Source of the DNA: an uncultured Hyphomicrobiales bacterium
Lineage (GTDB): Bacteria; Pseudomonadota; Alphaproteobacteria; Rhizobiales; Devosiaceae
Direction: 5' to 3'
NCBI GenBank assembly: GCA_903828145.1
Contig: CAIKKY010000015.1
Span: forward strand, 1-64,000
Length of the DNA: 64,000 nucleotides
Shown piece by piece: positions 28,970 to 40,442 of the stretch (its first letter is position 1; each line of letters opens with the position of its first letter). The notes under the pieces are model-generated. The model worked only from the letters and a program-made list of their open reading frames with translations, was not told the origin of the DNA and searched no databases. The translations under genes and the position numbers were made by a program.

Positions 28970-31521
28970 CACAGGGATTATGGCGGGCAATCCGGTTCGG
29001 CATTGCCGATCTGAGGGGCGACTGGCGGCGGTTCATTCTGATGATCGCCTGCCTCGCCATCGGCACGGCGCTGATTGCTGCGGTGAACTCGGTGGCCTCA
29101 CGCATTACCGATGCCGTGAATGAAGATGCGGCCATCATTATGGGCGGCGATGTTGAACTGATGCGCGGCGACCGCCCGGCAACGGCAGACGAAGTGGCGA
29201 TCATCGCCCAGTTCGGAGCCGTTGCGCATACGGTTGATCTCAATGTGCGGGCCGAAGCGGACGCCCGCGACGGTTTTGTCGATCTCGTGGCGGTTGACGG
29301 TGCCTATCCGCTGGCGGGGCAGGTGGCGGCGCCCGACCTGATGGGCAGCAACATCGCTGCCGCACTCGATCCCGGCCCCGATGGCATGCTCGGTGCGCTC
29401 GCCGACCCGATGCTGATGGGCAAGCTCGGGCTCAGCGTGGGCGATCTCGTGCGGATCGGCGGCACGCCCTTTGTCATCCGCGGAACGCTGCTCGGGATTC
29501 CCGATGGGCCGGCGCGCGGGTTCCGGCTCGGCTATCCGGTGATGATCAATACCGTGGGTCTGGCCAATCTCTCGGACCAGACCTCGCCCCTGCCGGGGCT
29601 TGGCACCTGGTATCGCTACAAGCTGAAGCTCAGCGGGGCCGATGCCGGGGCGGTGATAGAAAGCCTCAAGGCCAAGCTTGGTGAAACCGGCTGGCAGATT
29701 CGCTCGGCGCGCGAAGGCCTCGGGCCGATGCTGCATTACTATGATGTATTCATGCGCTTTCTCGTGATCGTCGGGCTCGCCTCGCTGCTGATTGGCGGGG
29801 TCAGCGTTTCCTCGGTCATGTCGGGCTATATCGCGGACCGGGCGCGCACCGTGGCGGTGTTGCGGAGCCTCGGGGCCGCGCGGGCGCGGGTCTGGACGCA
29901 TTTCATCACCCAGGTGCTGGTGCTCTCGCTCATTGGGACGCTGATCGGTGTGGTGATTGGCGCGCTCATTGCGTTTTTCGCCATGCCGTTTGTCAGTGCT
30001 GCGCTTGGCATTGCCATGGCGGGGCGGCTCTATTGGGAACCGCTCGCCGTCGCCGTTGGAATTGGCGTTCTGACCTCGCTGGTTTTCGCCTATGTGCCGC
30101 TCTACAGCACCGAACTTGTGACCCCGATGGAGCTGTTCCGGGGTGGCCTCTCCGGCCCGGCGACCCGGGTGCCGTGGCGGAAGCTGATCGGCACGCGCGC
30201 GGGCTTCGTGCTCGGGCTGATGATTCTTGCCGTGCTCGGGCTGGCGCAGTTGAGCACGCGGGATTTCATGCTGCTGTTGCTGTTCGGCCTCGGGGCGCTG
30301 GTGCTTGCAGGCGCCATGTTGTTGACGGCGCATGCCGCGCGCTTTGTGGCGGGGACCGCCACCAGTCTGCCCGTTGCCGTGCTCCGCTCGGTGGCGCGCA
30401 ATATCAAGGGCTCAGCGCCGCATGTGAATGCGGTGGTGCTGTCTGTCGGACTTGCGGTTGCGGTGCTCGTGGTGATTGCCACGCTGCGGCAGAACCTGCA
30501 GCAGGAATTTCTCGGTGCGTCGGTGTTCGACGCGCCGAGCTTTGTGGCGGCTGATCTCTTCGATGATGAGGCGGCCGCGATTGCGGCGATGAAGGACGGG
30601 GGGCAGGGCATTGAACAGGCGGCGGTGGCGCCGCTCCTGCGCGGGTCGGTCACGGCCATCGGCGACACGCCGGTAAGTGCTATTGCCCCCAAGGGCAGCG
30701 AAGCGGCCTTCCTGCTCTCGGGCGAAATTCCCATGACCTACCGGGCTCAGATGCCTGAGGATTCGCGCCTCGTTGCGGGGGAGTGGTGGCCAGCTGATTA
30801 TGCCGGGCCGCCACTTGTCTCTCTGCATCAGGCGTTACGGGGCAGCCTTGGGCTCAAGGTGGGCGATACGGTTACCCTCGATATTTTCGGTGACAGGATC
30901 AGCGCCACCATCGCCAATTTCCGCGACTATTCATGGCAGGGCGGGATCGATTTCCTGGTGACCTTTGCCCCCGGCACACTCGAGGCCTATCCGGCGACCC
31001 TGCTGTCCACCGTCAAGGCGGTGCCGGGCGAGGAAGACCGGGTGGAGGCCCGACTGGCCGAGGCGCTGCCCGATGTGCGGTTCATTGCTATCGGCGAAAC
31101 GCTCAATCAGGTGACTTCGGCGCTTAACCAACTCTCGCTCGCCACGGCGGCGGTTGGTGGCCTGGCAATTGGCAACGGGTTTCTCGTCTTGATTGGCAGC
31201 CTCGCGTCCGGTCTGCGCGCCCGGCAGAAGGTGGTGATGATCATGCGGGTCCTGGGCGCACGGCGCGCGCCAATCCTCGCGATCTATCTGGTGCAATATC
31301 TGGTGCTGAGCCTCGTTGCGGCGCTGGTCGGGGCCGGGTTCGGGCTGGGCTTCGCCTATCTGCTGTCCGGTCCGCTGATTACGGTCGAATTCCGGGCCGA
31401 GCCCGTGCAGATGATGATCATCGCTTTGGGAGCCACGGGCTTTGTGGCGGTCTTGGGCGGGCTCACGCTTTTCGGGGCGGTGACGCGGCGTCTGGCGCCG
31501 ATGATCCGCGCCATTGATTAG
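28966..31521 (+). CDS. ABC transporter permease, FtsX-like (YbbP-type)
   Basis: Two FtsX domains, about 10 TMs; overlaps the ATPase ORF by 4 bp. Confidence 0.92.
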   Translation: MTQGLWRAIRFGIADLRGDWRRFILMIACLAIGTALIAAVNSVASRITDAVNEDAAIIMGGDVELMRGDRPATADEVAIIAQFGAVAHTVDLNVRAEADARDGFVDLVAVDGAYPLAGQVAAPDLMGSNIAAALDPGPDGMLGALADPMLMGKLGLSVGDLVRIGGTPFVIRGTLLGIPDGPARGFRLGYPVMINTVGLANLSDQTSPLPGLGTWYRYKLKLSGADAGAVIESLKAKLGETGWQIRSAREGLGPMLHYYDVFMRFLVIVGLASLLIGGVSVSSVMSGYIADRARTVAVLRSLGAARARVWTHFITQVLVLSLIGTLIGVVIGALIAFFAMPFVSAALGIAMAGRLYWEPLAVAVGIGVLTSLVFAYVPLYSTELVTPMELFRGGLSGPATRVPWRKLIGTRAGFVLGLMILAVLGLAQLSTRDFMLLLLFGLGALVLAGAMLLTAHAARFVAGTATSLPVAVLRSVARNIKGSAPHVNAVVLSVGLAVAVLVVIATLRQNLQQEFLGASVFDAPSFVAADLFDDEAAAIAAMKDGGQGIEQAAVAPLLRGSVTAIGDTPVSAIAPKGSEAAFLLSGEIPMTYRAQMPEDSRLVAGEWWPADYAGPPLVSLHQALRGSLGLKVGDTVTLDIFGDRISATIANFRDYSWQGGIDFLVTFAPGTLEAYPATLLSTVKAVPGEEDRVEARLAEALPDVRFIAIGETLNQVTSALNQLSLATAAVGGLAIGNGFLVLIGSLASGLRARQKVVMIMRVLGARRAPILAIYLVQYLVLSLVAALVGAGFGLGFAYLLSGPLITVEFRAEPVQMMIIALGATGFVAVLGGLTLFGAVTRRLAPMIRAID

Positions 31522-31623
31522 GGGCGGAACGCGCCGCCTCTTGCCAGATTTGAGGTCAGCGGACGCGGCGGGCGCTGTCGTGTTAATCAGGTGCCGGCCC
31601 GAATTTGGCCAAGGGGACTGCCC

Positions 31624-31839
31624 ATGAGCGATGCACTGAAAGACCGGATCGACCAGCTGGAAACGCTGGTGGCGTTCCAGGAGCAATCGATTGAAGAGCT
31701 GAATGTCGCGCTGGCGCAGCAGTTCAAGGACATCGAGGCCTTGAAGCACGAGCTGAAAATGCTGGGGGCGGCGCTCCGCGATATGGAAACGCACCCGGCG
31801 CTCGCCGCTGGCCGCGAACCGCCGCCGCCCCATTACTGA
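31624..31839 (+). CDS. slyX: SlyX family protein
   Basis: DRIDQLETLVAFQEQSIEELNVALAQQ coiled coil. Confidence 0.85.
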   Translation: MSDALKDRIDQLETLVAFQEQSIEELNVALAQQFKDIEALKHELKMLGAALRDMETHPALAAGREPPPPHY

Positions 31840-31870
31840 GGGCTGGGCATCGGCCCTGCCAGCCCCTGAT

Positions 31871-32311
31871 TTAAGAGTGGTAGACGGCCGCCGGATCGAA
31901 CAGCGGCGCGTCGCCGGTTTGGCTGAGGGTGCCGTCGGGTTCGACCTGGCGATAAAAGCAGCTCACCCGGCCCGTGTGACAGGCCGCGCCGCGCCCGGTC
32001 TGTTCGACAAGCACCAGAACGGCATCCTGATCGCAATCGGTGCGCATCGCGACAAGCCGCTGGATTTCGCCTGATGTTTCGCCCTTTTTCCACAGCCGCC
32101 CCCGCGAGCGGGAGAAATAATGCACCTCGCCGGTCTCGAGCGTCAGCCGCAGCGCCTCGGCGTTCATATGCGCGAGCATGAGCACGCGCCCGGTGGCCGC
32201 GTCCTGCGCAATGGCGGTGACAAGGCCGCTGGCATCGAAGCGGGGCGCAAAACGCGCGCCTTCTTCGATCTCGGCGGCGGTGAGGGCAGTGGGGGAGGTG
32301 AAGCTGATCAT
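31871..32311 (-). CDS. hisI: phosphoribosyl-AMP cyclohydrolase
   Basis: [60 protein letters not shown]. Confidence 0.95.
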   Translation of the reverse strand: MISFTSPTALTAAEIEEGARFAPRFDASGLVTAIAQDAATGRVLMLAHMNAEALRLTLETGEVHYFSRSRGRLWKKGETSGEIQRLVAMRTDCDQDAVLVLVEQTGRGAACHTGRVSCFYRQVEPDGTLSQTGDAPLFDPAAVYHS

Positions 32312-32367
32312 GGCAAAGAAATAGCCCGGCACGCGGCCGGGCTCAACTCTTGTCGAACAGGATCGGA

Positions 32368-32994
32368 TCAGCGCTTTATGCAGAGTGCGAAGAAGCGATC
32401 CTGCTCGTGCCGGTCTTCGGCGAAGACGCCGGTGAAGCGCTGGGTAATGGTGGACGAGCCATGGGCCCGGACGCCGCGCATCGACATGCACATATGCTCG
32501 GCCTCGACCATCACGGCGGCGCCGCGCGGGTTGAGGTTCTCATTTATGGCGTCGATGATCTGCGCCGTCATGTTTTCCTGCACCTGCAGGCGACGGGCAT
32601 AGACCTCAACGAGCCGCGCGAGCTTTGAGAGCCCGACAACCCCATCATGCGGCAGATAGGCGATATGCACCTTGCCGATGAAGGGCACCATGTGGTGCTC
32701 GCAATGGGACGAGAAGGGGATATCCTTGACGAAAACGATGTCGTCGTAGCCGCCGACTTCCTTGAAGGTCTTGGAGAGCACCTTCTCGGCGTCGTCCTCA
32801 TAGCCGGCGAAGAACTCGCCAAAGGCTTTGGTCACGCGTTTCGGGGTTTCGAGGAGTCCTTCGCGTTCGGGATCATCGCCGGCCCAGGCAATGAGCGTGC
32901 GCACGGCCGCCTCAGCTTCGTCTCGAGTGGGGCGCTTGATGTCACGAATGGGAGAATAGACCTTAGGCTTCAGGCTGGCGTCCATGATTGGCAT
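32368..32994 (-). CDS. folE: GTP cyclohydrolase I
   Basis: [42 protein letters not shown]. Confidence 0.95.
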   Translation of the reverse strand: MPIMDASLKPKVYSPIRDIKRPTRDEAEAAVRTLIAWAGDDPEREGLLETPKRVTKAFGEFFAGYEDDAEKVLSKTFKEVGGYDDIVFVKDIPFSSHCEHHMVPFIGKVHIAYLPHDGVVGLSKLARLVEVYARRLQVQENMTAQIIDAINENLNPRGAAVMVEAEHMCMSMRGVRAHGSSTITQRFTGVFAEDRHEQDRFFALCIKR

Positions 32995-33147
32995 CCTCGT
33001 CTGAGTTTCAGGTCGTTTACGGCGGTCTTGCGCCCGTGGACCACTGAGGAGGAACAAATATCCTCTCATTCTGGCGTCGACCCCGGTCCCTCTCTATATA
33101 GGCACTTGGCCCCGCCTGCACAGGGCTACTCGGTAGATGGACGTAGA

Positions 33148-33585
33148 ATGACCCTGTCGGATCTCTATTCGGCCCGGATTCTGGAGCTTGCCGGCAATGC
33201 GCCGAGCGCGCCGCGCCTCACTTCGCCCGATGGGTCGGCGCGGCGGCGAGCGCGGCTATGCGGCTCGACGATCGAGGTGGATGTCACGGTGTCTGATGGA
33301 GTGATCACCGGCTACGGGCATAGTGTAAAGGCCTGTGCGCTGGGGCAGACCTCGGCGGCCATTGTGGCGCGGGTGGCGCTCGGCACCGAGGCGGCGGAGA
33401 TTCGCCGGGTCCGGGCGGCGATGACCGCCATGCTGAAAGCCGATGGACCGCCGCCCGAGGGCGAGCGCTGGCAGGATCTGCGCTATCTGGAACCGGTGCG
33501 CGATTATCCGGCGCGGCACGAGTCGACCCTGCTCGTCTTCGATGCGCTGTGCGATGCACTGGACGCGGCCGAGGGGACCCCATGA
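33148..33585 (+). CDS. iron-sulfur cluster assembly scaffold (IscU/NifU-like) protein
   Basis: CGSTIEVDVTVSDGVITGYGHSVKACALGQTSAAIVA. Confidence 0.85.
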   Translation: MTLSDLYSARILELAGNAPSAPRLTSPDGSARRRARLCGSTIEVDVTVSDGVITGYGHSVKACALGQTSAAIVARVALGTEAAEIRRVRAAMTAMLKADGPPPEGERWQDLRYLEPVRDYPARHESTLLVFDALCDALDAAEGTP

Positions 33586-33884
33586 CGCGAAACTGGTGGC
33601 GGTACCTTGATTGGCCGTTGCGGGCGATCGCTTATCTGCTGTTGCAGGGCTACCGCTATTCGCTGAGCCTGTTCATGGGGCGCACGTGCCGGCACCTGCC
33701 GACCTGCTCGGAATTCACGCGCGACGCGATCCTGCAGCATGGATTTTGGCCGGGCGGCTGGATGGGGCTTGCGCGGCTCTACCGCTGTCGGCCTACGGGA
33801 ACGCATGGCTATGATCCGGTTCCCGACCGGGTGCCCGAGGGGGCCCGGTGGTTCCGGCCCTGGACCTATGGTCGCTGGCGCTGA
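33582..33884 (+). CDS. yidD: membrane protein insertion efficiency factor
   Basis: GYRYSLSLFMGRTCRHLPTCSEFTRDAILQHG...GLARLYRCRP. Confidence 0.93.
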   Translation: MTRNWWRYLDWPLRAIAYLLLQGYRYSLSLFMGRTCRHLPTCSEFTRDAILQHGFWPGGWMGLARLYRCRPTGTHGYDPVPDRVPEGARWFRPWTYGRWR

Positions 33885-33968
33885 GCGTTAATGACATTTG
33901 GCCGTGGGCCGTGCTAGAGACGCCGCGCGCCCGCTTTGGGGCGCTCAACCCTGTTTTTGGAGATGAAA

Positions 33969-35936
33969 ATGATCAAGGTGACGTTCCCTGACGGTGCGGT
34001 TCGCGAGTTTGCGCCCGGCACCACCGGGACCACCGTGGTCAACTCCATCTCGCCCTCTCTCGCCAAAAAGACGGTGGCGATGAAGTGGAACGGCGTTCTG
34101 TCTGACCTTGCCGATGGGCTGATGGCGGACGGGCGGATCGAATTCGTCCTGCGCGAGAGTGCTGATGGGCTGGGACTCATCCGCCACGACGTGGCGCATG
34201 TGCTGGCCGAAGCGGTGCAGGAATTGTGGCCCGACACGCAGGTGACGATCGGCCCGGTGATCGAAAACGGCTTCTATTACGATTTCAAGCGCGATGCGCC
34301 GTTCAGCGAAGACGATTTCGCGGTGATCGAAAAGAAGATGGCCGAGATCATCAACCGTGGCGCGGCCTTCACCAAGGAAGTCTGGAGCCGCGACGAGGCC
34401 AAGCGCGTGTTTGCCGCCAAGGGCGAACACTTCAAGGTCGAGCTGATCGACGCGATCCCTGCGGATCAATCGATCAAGATCTACAAGCAGGGCCAGTGGT
34501 TTGACCTCTGCCGTGGCCCGCATATGCGCTCGACCAAGGACATCGGGCTGGCGTTCAAGCTGACCAAGGTTGCCGGGGCCTATTGGCGCGGCGACAGCCG
34601 GAACCCGGTGCTGAGCCGGATCTATGGCACCGCGTTCCAAAGCCAGAAGGAGCTCGATGAGTACCTTCACATGCTGGAAGAGGCGGAAAAGCGCGACCAT
34701 CGCAAGATCGGCCGCGACCTTGACCTGTTCCACCTGCAGGAAGAGGCGCAGGGGTCGGTGTTCTGGCACCCCAAGGGCTTTGTCATTTACAACCAGATGG
34801 AAGCCTATATCCGGCGCCGCATCAACGCGTCCGGATATCAGGAAGTCAAAACCCCGCAGCTCATGAACTCGAAATTCTGGGAAGCGTCGGGCCACTGGGG
34901 CAAGTATCGCGAAAACATGTTCGTCGTGCCCGACGAGGTTCCCTCAACCGAGGACGAGGGTCCGGTGCTGTCGGGCGAAGGCGACCTGATGGCGCTGAAG
35001 CCGATGAATTGCCCGGCCCATATCCAGATCTTCAACCAGGGGATCAAGTCCTACCGCGACCTGCCGCTGCGCATGGCGGAATTTGGCTGCTGCCATCGCA
35101 ACGAGGCCCATGGCGCGCTCCATGGCCTGTTACGCGTAAGGCAGATGACGCAGGACGATGCCCATATTTTCTGCCGCGAAGACCAGATCCAGGGCGAGAC
35201 CGAGCATTTCGTGCGGCTGCTGTACTCGGTTTACGAGCACATGGGCTTTGACAATGTGGTCATCAAACTCGCGACCCGGCCCGAAAAGTTCGGTGGCACG
35301 ATTGAGCGCTGGGACTCGGCGGAAAAAGCCCTTGGCGATGCCTTGAAGGCGACGGGCTATGATTATGTCATTGCCGAAGGCGAAGGGGCGTTTTATGCAC
35401 CCAAGCTCGAGTTCCACCTTAAGGACGCCATCGGGCGCTCGTGGCAGGTGGGCACGCTGCAGCTTGATTACGTTCTGCCCGAGCGGCTTGGGGCCATGTA
35501 TGTGGCCGAAGATGGCACCAAGCATTACGCCGTGATGCTGCACCGCGCCATTTTGGGCTCACTCGAGCGCTTCATCGGCATGATGATCGAGCATTACGCC
35601 GGTAAGATGCCGATGTGGCTGGCCCCGACGCAGGTTGTGGTCGCCACCATCGTGTCGGAGGCCGACGATTATGCGCAAAAGCTGGTCGAGCGGCTGCGCG
35701 CGGGCGGTATCCGGGCCGAACTCGATATCCGCAACGAAAAGATCAACTACAAGGTGCGTGAGCACTCGGTGCAGAAAGTGCCGCTGATGTTCGTTGTGGG
35801 CAAGCGCGAGGCCGAGGAACAGTCGGTATCGGTGCGGCGTCTCGGCACCGAGGGGCAACGGGTCATCGCGGCCAATGATGCGATCATCGAGCTGATGGCC
35901 GAAGCCGTGCCGCCCGACCTCAAGCAGACCGCCTGA
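33969..35936 (+). CDS. thrS: threonyl-tRNA synthetase
   Basis: TGS domain, [11 protein letters not shown], class II aaRS motifs ([35 protein letters not shown]). Confidence 0.97.
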   Translation: MIKVTFPDGAVREFAPGTTGTTVVNSISPSLAKKTVAMKWNGVLSDLADGLMADGRIEFVLRESADGLGLIRHDVAHVLAEAVQELWPDTQVTIGPVIENGFYYDFKRDAPFSEDDFAVIEKKMAEIINRGAAFTKEVWSRDEAKRVFAAKGEHFKVELIDAIPADQSIKIYKQGQWFDLCRGPHMRSTKDIGLAFKLTKVAGAYWRGDSRNPVLSRIYGTAFQSQKELDEYLHMLEEAEKRDHRKIGRDLDLFHLQEEAQGSVFWHPKGFVIYNQMEAYIRRRINASGYQEVKTPQLMNSKFWEASGHWGKYRENMFVVPDEVPSTEDEGPVLSGEGDLMALKPMNCPAHIQIFNQGIKSYRDLPLRMAEFGCCHRNEAHGALHGLLRVRQMTQDDAHIFCREDQIQGETEHFVRLLYSVYEHMGFDNVVIKLATRPEKFGGTIERWDSAEKALGDALKATGYDYVIAEGEGAFYAPKLEFHLKDAIGRSWQVGTLQLDYVLPERLGAMYVAEDGTKHYAVMLHRAILGSLERFIGMMIEHYAGKMPMWLAPTQVVVATIVSEADDYAQKLVERLRAGGIRAELDIRNEKINYKVREHSVQKVPLMFVVGKREAEEQSVSVRRLGTEGQRVIAANDAIIELMAEAVPPDLKQTA

Positions 35937-35939
35937 GCC

Positions 35940-36296
35940 TCAGGCCGCGCTGACGCGCCATAAACACGATCCTGCCGGGGGCGCACACGGCCCCGGCACC
36001 ATCCGCGTGAGAATAAGCGCGCTATGGCGTCCCGTGGCGCGCAGACCGTACCACAGCCCCCGCGCGATCAGGAGATGGCCGCCCGGCAAGGCGGCCATGA
36101 CCGCACCATTGACCATCACGTCAAGATGGCCCTCAACCAGCACAATCAGCGTGTCGGCGGTGGTGGAGCGGCGAGTCTCAAGGCTGTGTCCCGGCGGGAC
36201 GCGGGTCAAGCGCGCATGGTAGCCGAGCGCGGCATCTGCCGGGTTGGCAATGGTCAGCACGCGGTTGCCCGCGAGGAGGAGCGCGTGGTCGGTCAT
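35940..36296 (-). CDS. cupin-like domain protein
   Basis: PGHSLETRRSTTADTLIVLVEGHLDVMVNG...LPGGHLLIARGLWYGL; ATG at 36296. Confidence 0.55.
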   Translation of the reverse strand: MTDHALLLAGNRVLTIANPADAALGYHARLTRVPPGHSLETRRSTTADTLIVLVEGHLDVMVNGAVMAALPGGHLLIARGLWYGLRATGRHSALILTRMVPGPCAPPAGSCLWRVSAA

Positions 36297-36454
36297 CTGC
36301 AGGCTCCCTCCACAGGGCCAATGCATACCGCTCAGGGTTTCGCTTATACATCGGGACGCTGGCCCCGTCTTGTTCGGGTGGATGCGCGCATCGGCCACGT
36401 GCAGTTTGGTGTCAGACCCGCTACAAGAGCGCCGTTGAGCCGGAGTTCTCTGCC

Positions 36455-37192
36455 GTGAATGGTTTGTCGCTGCCGCTGGTGTTTGGAGCCGGGGTGCTGA
36501 GTTTTCTCAGCCCCTGCGTGTTGCCGCTGGTGCCGCCCTATCTCACCTATATGAGCGGGGCGAGTTTCGAGGACATGCTCGAATCGCACGCCAAGGCTGG
36601 CGAAAGCTGGCGGCGGAGCGTCGTGACCTCGCTGTTTTTCGTCCTCGGCTTCGGGCTCGTGTTCGTTCTCCTCGGTATTACGGCCACCGCGTTGGGGCAG
36701 GCCTTTCGCGCGGCGCTACCGGTTCTGACGCCGCTCGCGGGCGTGCTCATCATCGGTTTAGGCCTCCACTTCATGGGGCTTATGCGGCTTCAGGTCATCG
36801 ACCGGCAGTTGCGGCACAATGGTCCGGGCGTGGCGAGCGGGCCGCTCGGCGGATTTCTGCTCGGGCTGGCATTTGCCATTGGCTGGACGCCCTGTATCGG
36901 GCCGGTGCTCGCAGCCATTCTGGCCGTGGCCTCCACCCAGGCGACCGCCTGGGACGGGGCGCTGCTGCTCGGGGTCTATTCGCTGGGGCTTGGTGTGCCG
37001 TTTATCCTCGCCGGGATCGCCATCGGGCCGTTTCTCAGCTTTTTCCAGGGGTTCAAACGGCATTTACGCAAAGTGGAATATGCCATGGGCGGCCTGCTGG
37101 TGGTGACGGGCGTGCTGTTTCTGACCGGGCAGTTCACGCGGATTTCCTACTGGTTTTTAGAAACCTTCCCCGCTTTGCAGCAATTCGGCTGA
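36455..37192 (+). CDS. ccdA: cytochrome c biogenesis protein CcdA
   Basis: FGAGVLSFLSPCVLPLVPPYLTYMSG, AIGWTPCIGPVLAAIL (paired Cys in TMs). Confidence 0.93.
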   Translation: MNGLSLPLVFGAGVLSFLSPCVLPLVPPYLTYMSGASFEDMLESHAKAGESWRRSVVTSLFFVLGFGLVFVLLGITATALGQAFRAALPVLTPLAGVLIIGLGLHFMGLMRLQVIDRQLRHNGPGVASGPLGGFLLGLAFAIGWTPCIGPVLAAILAVASTQATAWDGALLLGVYSLGLGVPFILAGIAIGPFLSFFQGFKRHLRKVEYAMGGLLVVTGVLFLTGQFTRISYWFLETFPALQQFG

Positions 37193-37247
37193 GCATAAGA
37201 GCGTGCTTTGCCTCGACGCGCCGCTTTGGCTGGCTTAGCGGTGTGTC

Positions 37248-39041
37248 ATGGATGACGCGCGACGCTATTTCCTTGATGTGAGCCAGTCTGTGCTCGGGCG
37301 CCCGTGGGTTGAGCGGCTGACCCCGGCGCAGGCGCGCATTGCCGAGGCCATCAGCCAGCGCAGCGACTTGACGCAGATCCTCGCGCGCATCGTGGCGGCG
37401 CGCGATGTCGGCATCGACGAGGCCGACGCCTATCTGACCCCGACCGTGCGCGCCTTGATGCCCGACCCCTCGACGCTGGCCGATATGGACCGGCTGGCCG
37501 ATCGGCTGGCCGACGCGATCGAGGCCAAAGACGCCATCGCGCTGTTTGGCGACTATGACGTGGATGGGGCCAGTTCGGTGGCGCTGATGACGCGCTATCT
37601 CACCCAGTGGGGGCTCAGCCCCGACATTCATATCCCCGACCGGATTTTCGAGGGCTATGGCCCGAACATCCAGGCCATCGACGGGCTGATCGGGCGGGGC
37701 GCCCGGGTGCTGATTACGCTGGATTGCGGCACCACCAGCGATGGGCCGATTGCCCACGCCCGGGCCAATGGGCTCGATGTGCTGGTGATCGACCATCACC
37801 TCTTTGATGCCGCACTGCCGCCGGCGACGGCGCTCGTCAATCCGAACCGGCCCGATGACCTCTCGGGGCTCGGCTATCTCTGCGCCGCCGGTGTCACCTT
37901 CATGGTGCTCGTCGCGACCAACCGCGTGCTGCGGGCGCGCGGCCATTCGGTCGTGCCCGATCTGATGGCGATGCTTGATCTCGTCGCGCTCGCGACCATT
38001 GCCGATGTGGTGCCGCTCAAAGGGCTCAACCGGGCGTTTGTGACACGCGGGCTCGAGGTGGCGCGGGCAGGGCGCAACGCGGGTCTGCGCGCGCTGAGCC
38101 TCGCCGCGCGGATCAGCGGGCCGCTCACTGCCTATCACCTCGGGTTTCTGATCGGTCCCCGGATCAATGCCGGTGGCCGGATTGGCGATGCGGCGCTTGG
38201 GGCGCGGCTCCTGTCGCTCGATGATGAGGCCGAAGCCACCTTAATTGCGACAAAGCTCAATGAGCTTAATACCGAACGCCAGCGCATTGAGCTTGAGGCG
38301 GTCGAGGAAGCCATGCGCGCCGCCGAACTGGAAATTGGCGGCGGCGATGGCCCACCGGTTCTGGTGCTGGCCTCGGCCAACTGGCACCCCGGTGTCGTGG
38401 GGCTCGTCGCGGCGCGGCTCAAGGAGCGGTTCGACCGGCCGGCTTTTGCGATTGCCCAGATGCCTGATGGCAAGGGCACCGGGTCGGGCCGGTCCGTGGC
38501 GGGGGTCGATCTGGGGCGTGCGGTCATCGCAGCGGTTGACAGGGGCATCATCAAAAAAGGTGGCGGGCACGCCATGGCCGCCGGGGTGACCGTGATGGGC
38601 GAGGAGATGGCCGCGTTTCGCGCCCATCTGTTTGCCGAACTTGCGGGCCAGGTGCAGGCGGCGCGGGCGACGGCCGCGCTCGCGATTGACGCGGCGCTCT
38701 CGGCGCGCGGGGCCAATATCGATTTCGTCAAATCCATTGAACGGGCCGGACCCTTCGGGTCGGGCAGCCCACAGCCGGTGTTCGTGTTTCCGGCGCATCG
38801 GGTCAACTTCGCCGAAGTGGTCGGCACCGGCGGGCATGTGCGGTTTTCGCTCGCTGCCGATGACGGGGCGCGACTCAAGGGCATTGCCTTTCGCGCGACC
38901 CAGACGGCGCTCGGGGAGACCCTGCTCGGCGCGCGGGCGGGAACGCCGCTGCACCTTGCGGGCACTTTGGCCGTCGATATCTACCAGGGGCGCGAAGAGG
39001 TGCAGGTACGCGCCATCGACGCCGCCGTGCCGTCCCGTTGA
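37248..39041 (+). CDS. recJ: single-stranded-DNA-specific exonuclease RecJ
   Basis: FGDYDVDGASSVALM, DHHLFDAALPPATALVNPNRPDD, GGGHAMAAGVTV. Confidence 0.95.
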   Translation: MDDARRYFLDVSQSVLGRPWVERLTPAQARIAEAISQRSDLTQILARIVAARDVGIDEADAYLTPTVRALMPDPSTLADMDRLADRLADAIEAKDAIALFGDYDVDGASSVALMTRYLTQWGLSPDIHIPDRIFEGYGPNIQAIDGLIGRGARVLITLDCGTTSDGPIAHARANGLDVLVIDHHLFDAALPPATALVNPNRPDDLSGLGYLCAAGVTFMVLVATNRVLRARGHSVVPDLMAMLDLVALATIADVVPLKGLNRAFVTRGLEVARAGRNAGLRALSLAARISGPLTAYHLGFLIGPRINAGGRIGDAALGARLLSLDDEAEATLIATKLNELNTERQRIELEAVEEAMRAAELEIGGGDGPPVLVLASANWHPGVVGLVAARLKERFDRPAFAIAQMPDGKGTGSGRSVAGVDLGRAVIAAVDRGIIKKGGGHAMAAGVTVMGEEMAAFRAHLFAELAGQVQAARATAALAIDAALSARGANIDFVKSIERAGPFGSGSPQPVFVFPAHRVNFAEVVGTGGHVRFSLAADDGARLKGIAFRATQTALGETLLGARAGTPLHLAGTLAVDIYQGREEVQVRAIDAAVPSR

Positions 39042-39068
39042 TCCGGCGCGGCTTCATCATCGTAATCA
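39039..39068 (+). promoter_or_regulatory. candidate ECF sigma (RpoE/ChrR-type) promoter
   Basis: TGATCC (39039-39044), 18-nt spacer, TAATCA (39063-39068); 33 nt upstream of ATG 39102; same layout as upstream of the ECF sigma gene. Confidence 0.5.
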
Positions 39069-39101
39069 AGACCAGTAACCAGCGCGGGCGGCACTACCTT
39101 C

Positions 39102-40442
39102 ATGCATAAGACGATCGCCGTAATCGGCTCGGGCATTTCCGGGCTCTCGGCGGCTTGGCTCTCCGGCCAGGCCCACGATGTGACCCTCTTTGAGAAGGCC
39201 CCGGTGCTCGGCGGGCATTCCAATACCGTGGTGGTCGATACCGCTGATGGCGCCGTGCCGGTTGATACCGGCTTCATCGTCTTCAATGAGCTGAACTATG
39301 AAAACCTGACGGCGATGTTCGCCCATCTGGGGGTCGAAACGGCGCCGAGCGACATGGGCTTTGCCGTGTCGGTGGGCAATGGCCGGATGGAATATTCGGG
39401 CCAGAACCTCAAAGGGCTGTTCGGGCAGAAGCGCAATATCGTCAAGCCGCGCCACTGGCGGCTCGTGGGCGACATTTTGAGGTTCTTCCGCGAAGCCGAA
39501 ACGCAGGCGCGGTCGATCCCCGATAGCATGAGCATTGGCGACTTCCTCGATGCCCATGGCTATTCCGAGGCTTTTGCCGAAGACCACCTGCTGCCGATTT
39601 CGGCGGCCATCTGGTCGACCCCGGCGCGCTCCATGCTGGAGTTTCCGGCGCAGAGCTTCATCAAGTTCTTTGCCAACCATCACCTGCTTAAGGTCAATAT
39701 CAACGAGCGGCCGACCTGGCGGACAGTGCAGGGCGGCTCGCGCCACTATGTGTCGGCGCTGGCGGCGTCCGGCCGGTTCAAGGCCGAGACCAATGCGCGC
39801 ATTGCTCAGGTCGAGCGGCACGCTGAGGGCGTTGATCTCGTATTTTCCGATGGCGCGCGGCGGCGCTTTGACGAAGTGGTGTTCGCCTGCCATGCCGATG
39901 AGGCGCTGGCGCTGCTGCACACGTCGGATGACGATGAGCGCGCAGTGCTGTCGGCCTTCGGCTGGACGCAGAATCATGCGGTGCTGCACACCGATCAGAG
40001 TTTCATGCCCAAGCGTCGCCACCTGTGGAGCGCCTGGAATTACCGGCGAACCGCCGAGTGCGATGGCACGCAGCTGTCGCTGAGCTACTGGATGAATAAG
40101 CTGCAGCCGCTGCCTACGGCGACGCCGGTGTTCGTAACGCTGAATCCCGGCCATGATTTCGCCCCTGGCTCGGTGCATTATGAGACGACCTATTCGCACC
40201 CGCTGTTCGACGCGAAGTCGGTGCGGGCGCAGCATGAGATGGGGCGCATCCAGGGGCGCGGTGGCCTCTGGTATGCCGGGGCGTGGCTTGGCTACGGGTT
40301 CCATGAAGATGGGCTGCAGGCCGGGCTCGAAGTGGCCGAGCGCCTCGGGGGCGTCCGCCGCCCCTGGCAGGTCAAGAAGGCACGCGACCGGATTGCCCAT
40401 ACCTGGGCCGGTGAGGAAGAGGCATTGTGGGCAGCGGAATAG
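39102..40442 (+). CDS. FAD/NAD(P)-dependent oxidoreductase (amine-oxidase-like)
   Basis: IAVIGSGISGLSAAWLSGQAHDVTLFEKAPVLGGHSNT Rossmann motif. Confidence 0.92.
   Translation: MHKTIAVIGSGISGLSAAWLSGQAHDVTLFEKAPVLGGHSNTVVVDTADGAVPVDTGFIVFNELNYENLTAMFAHLGVETAPSDMGFAVSVGNGRMEYSGQNLKGLFGQKRNIVKPRHWRLVGDILRFFREAETQARSIPDSMSIGDFLDAHGYSEAFAEDHLLPISAAIWSTPARSMLEFPAQSFIKFFANHHLLKVNINERPTWRTVQGGSRHYVSALAASGRFKAETNARIAQVERHAEGVDLVFSDGARRRFDEVVFACHADEALALLHTSDDDERAVLSAFGWTQNHAVLHTDQSFMPKRRHLWSAWNYRRTAECDGTQLSLSYWMNKLQPLPTATPVFVTLNPGHDFAPGSVHYETTYSHPLFDAKSVRAQHEMGRIQGRGGLWYAGAWLGYGFHEDGLQAGLEVAERLGGVRRPWQVKKARDRIAHTWAGEEEALWAAE

Noticed and set aside
29098-31833. Minus-strand ORFs of 411 and 300 aa
   Set aside because: Antisense of the clear FtsX-like permease; Arg/His/Gln-rich composition typical of GC-rich shadow ORFs.
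39066-40400. 444-aa minus-strand ORF
   Set aside because: Antisense of the FAD oxidoreductase, which has a clear Rossmann motif on the plus strand.
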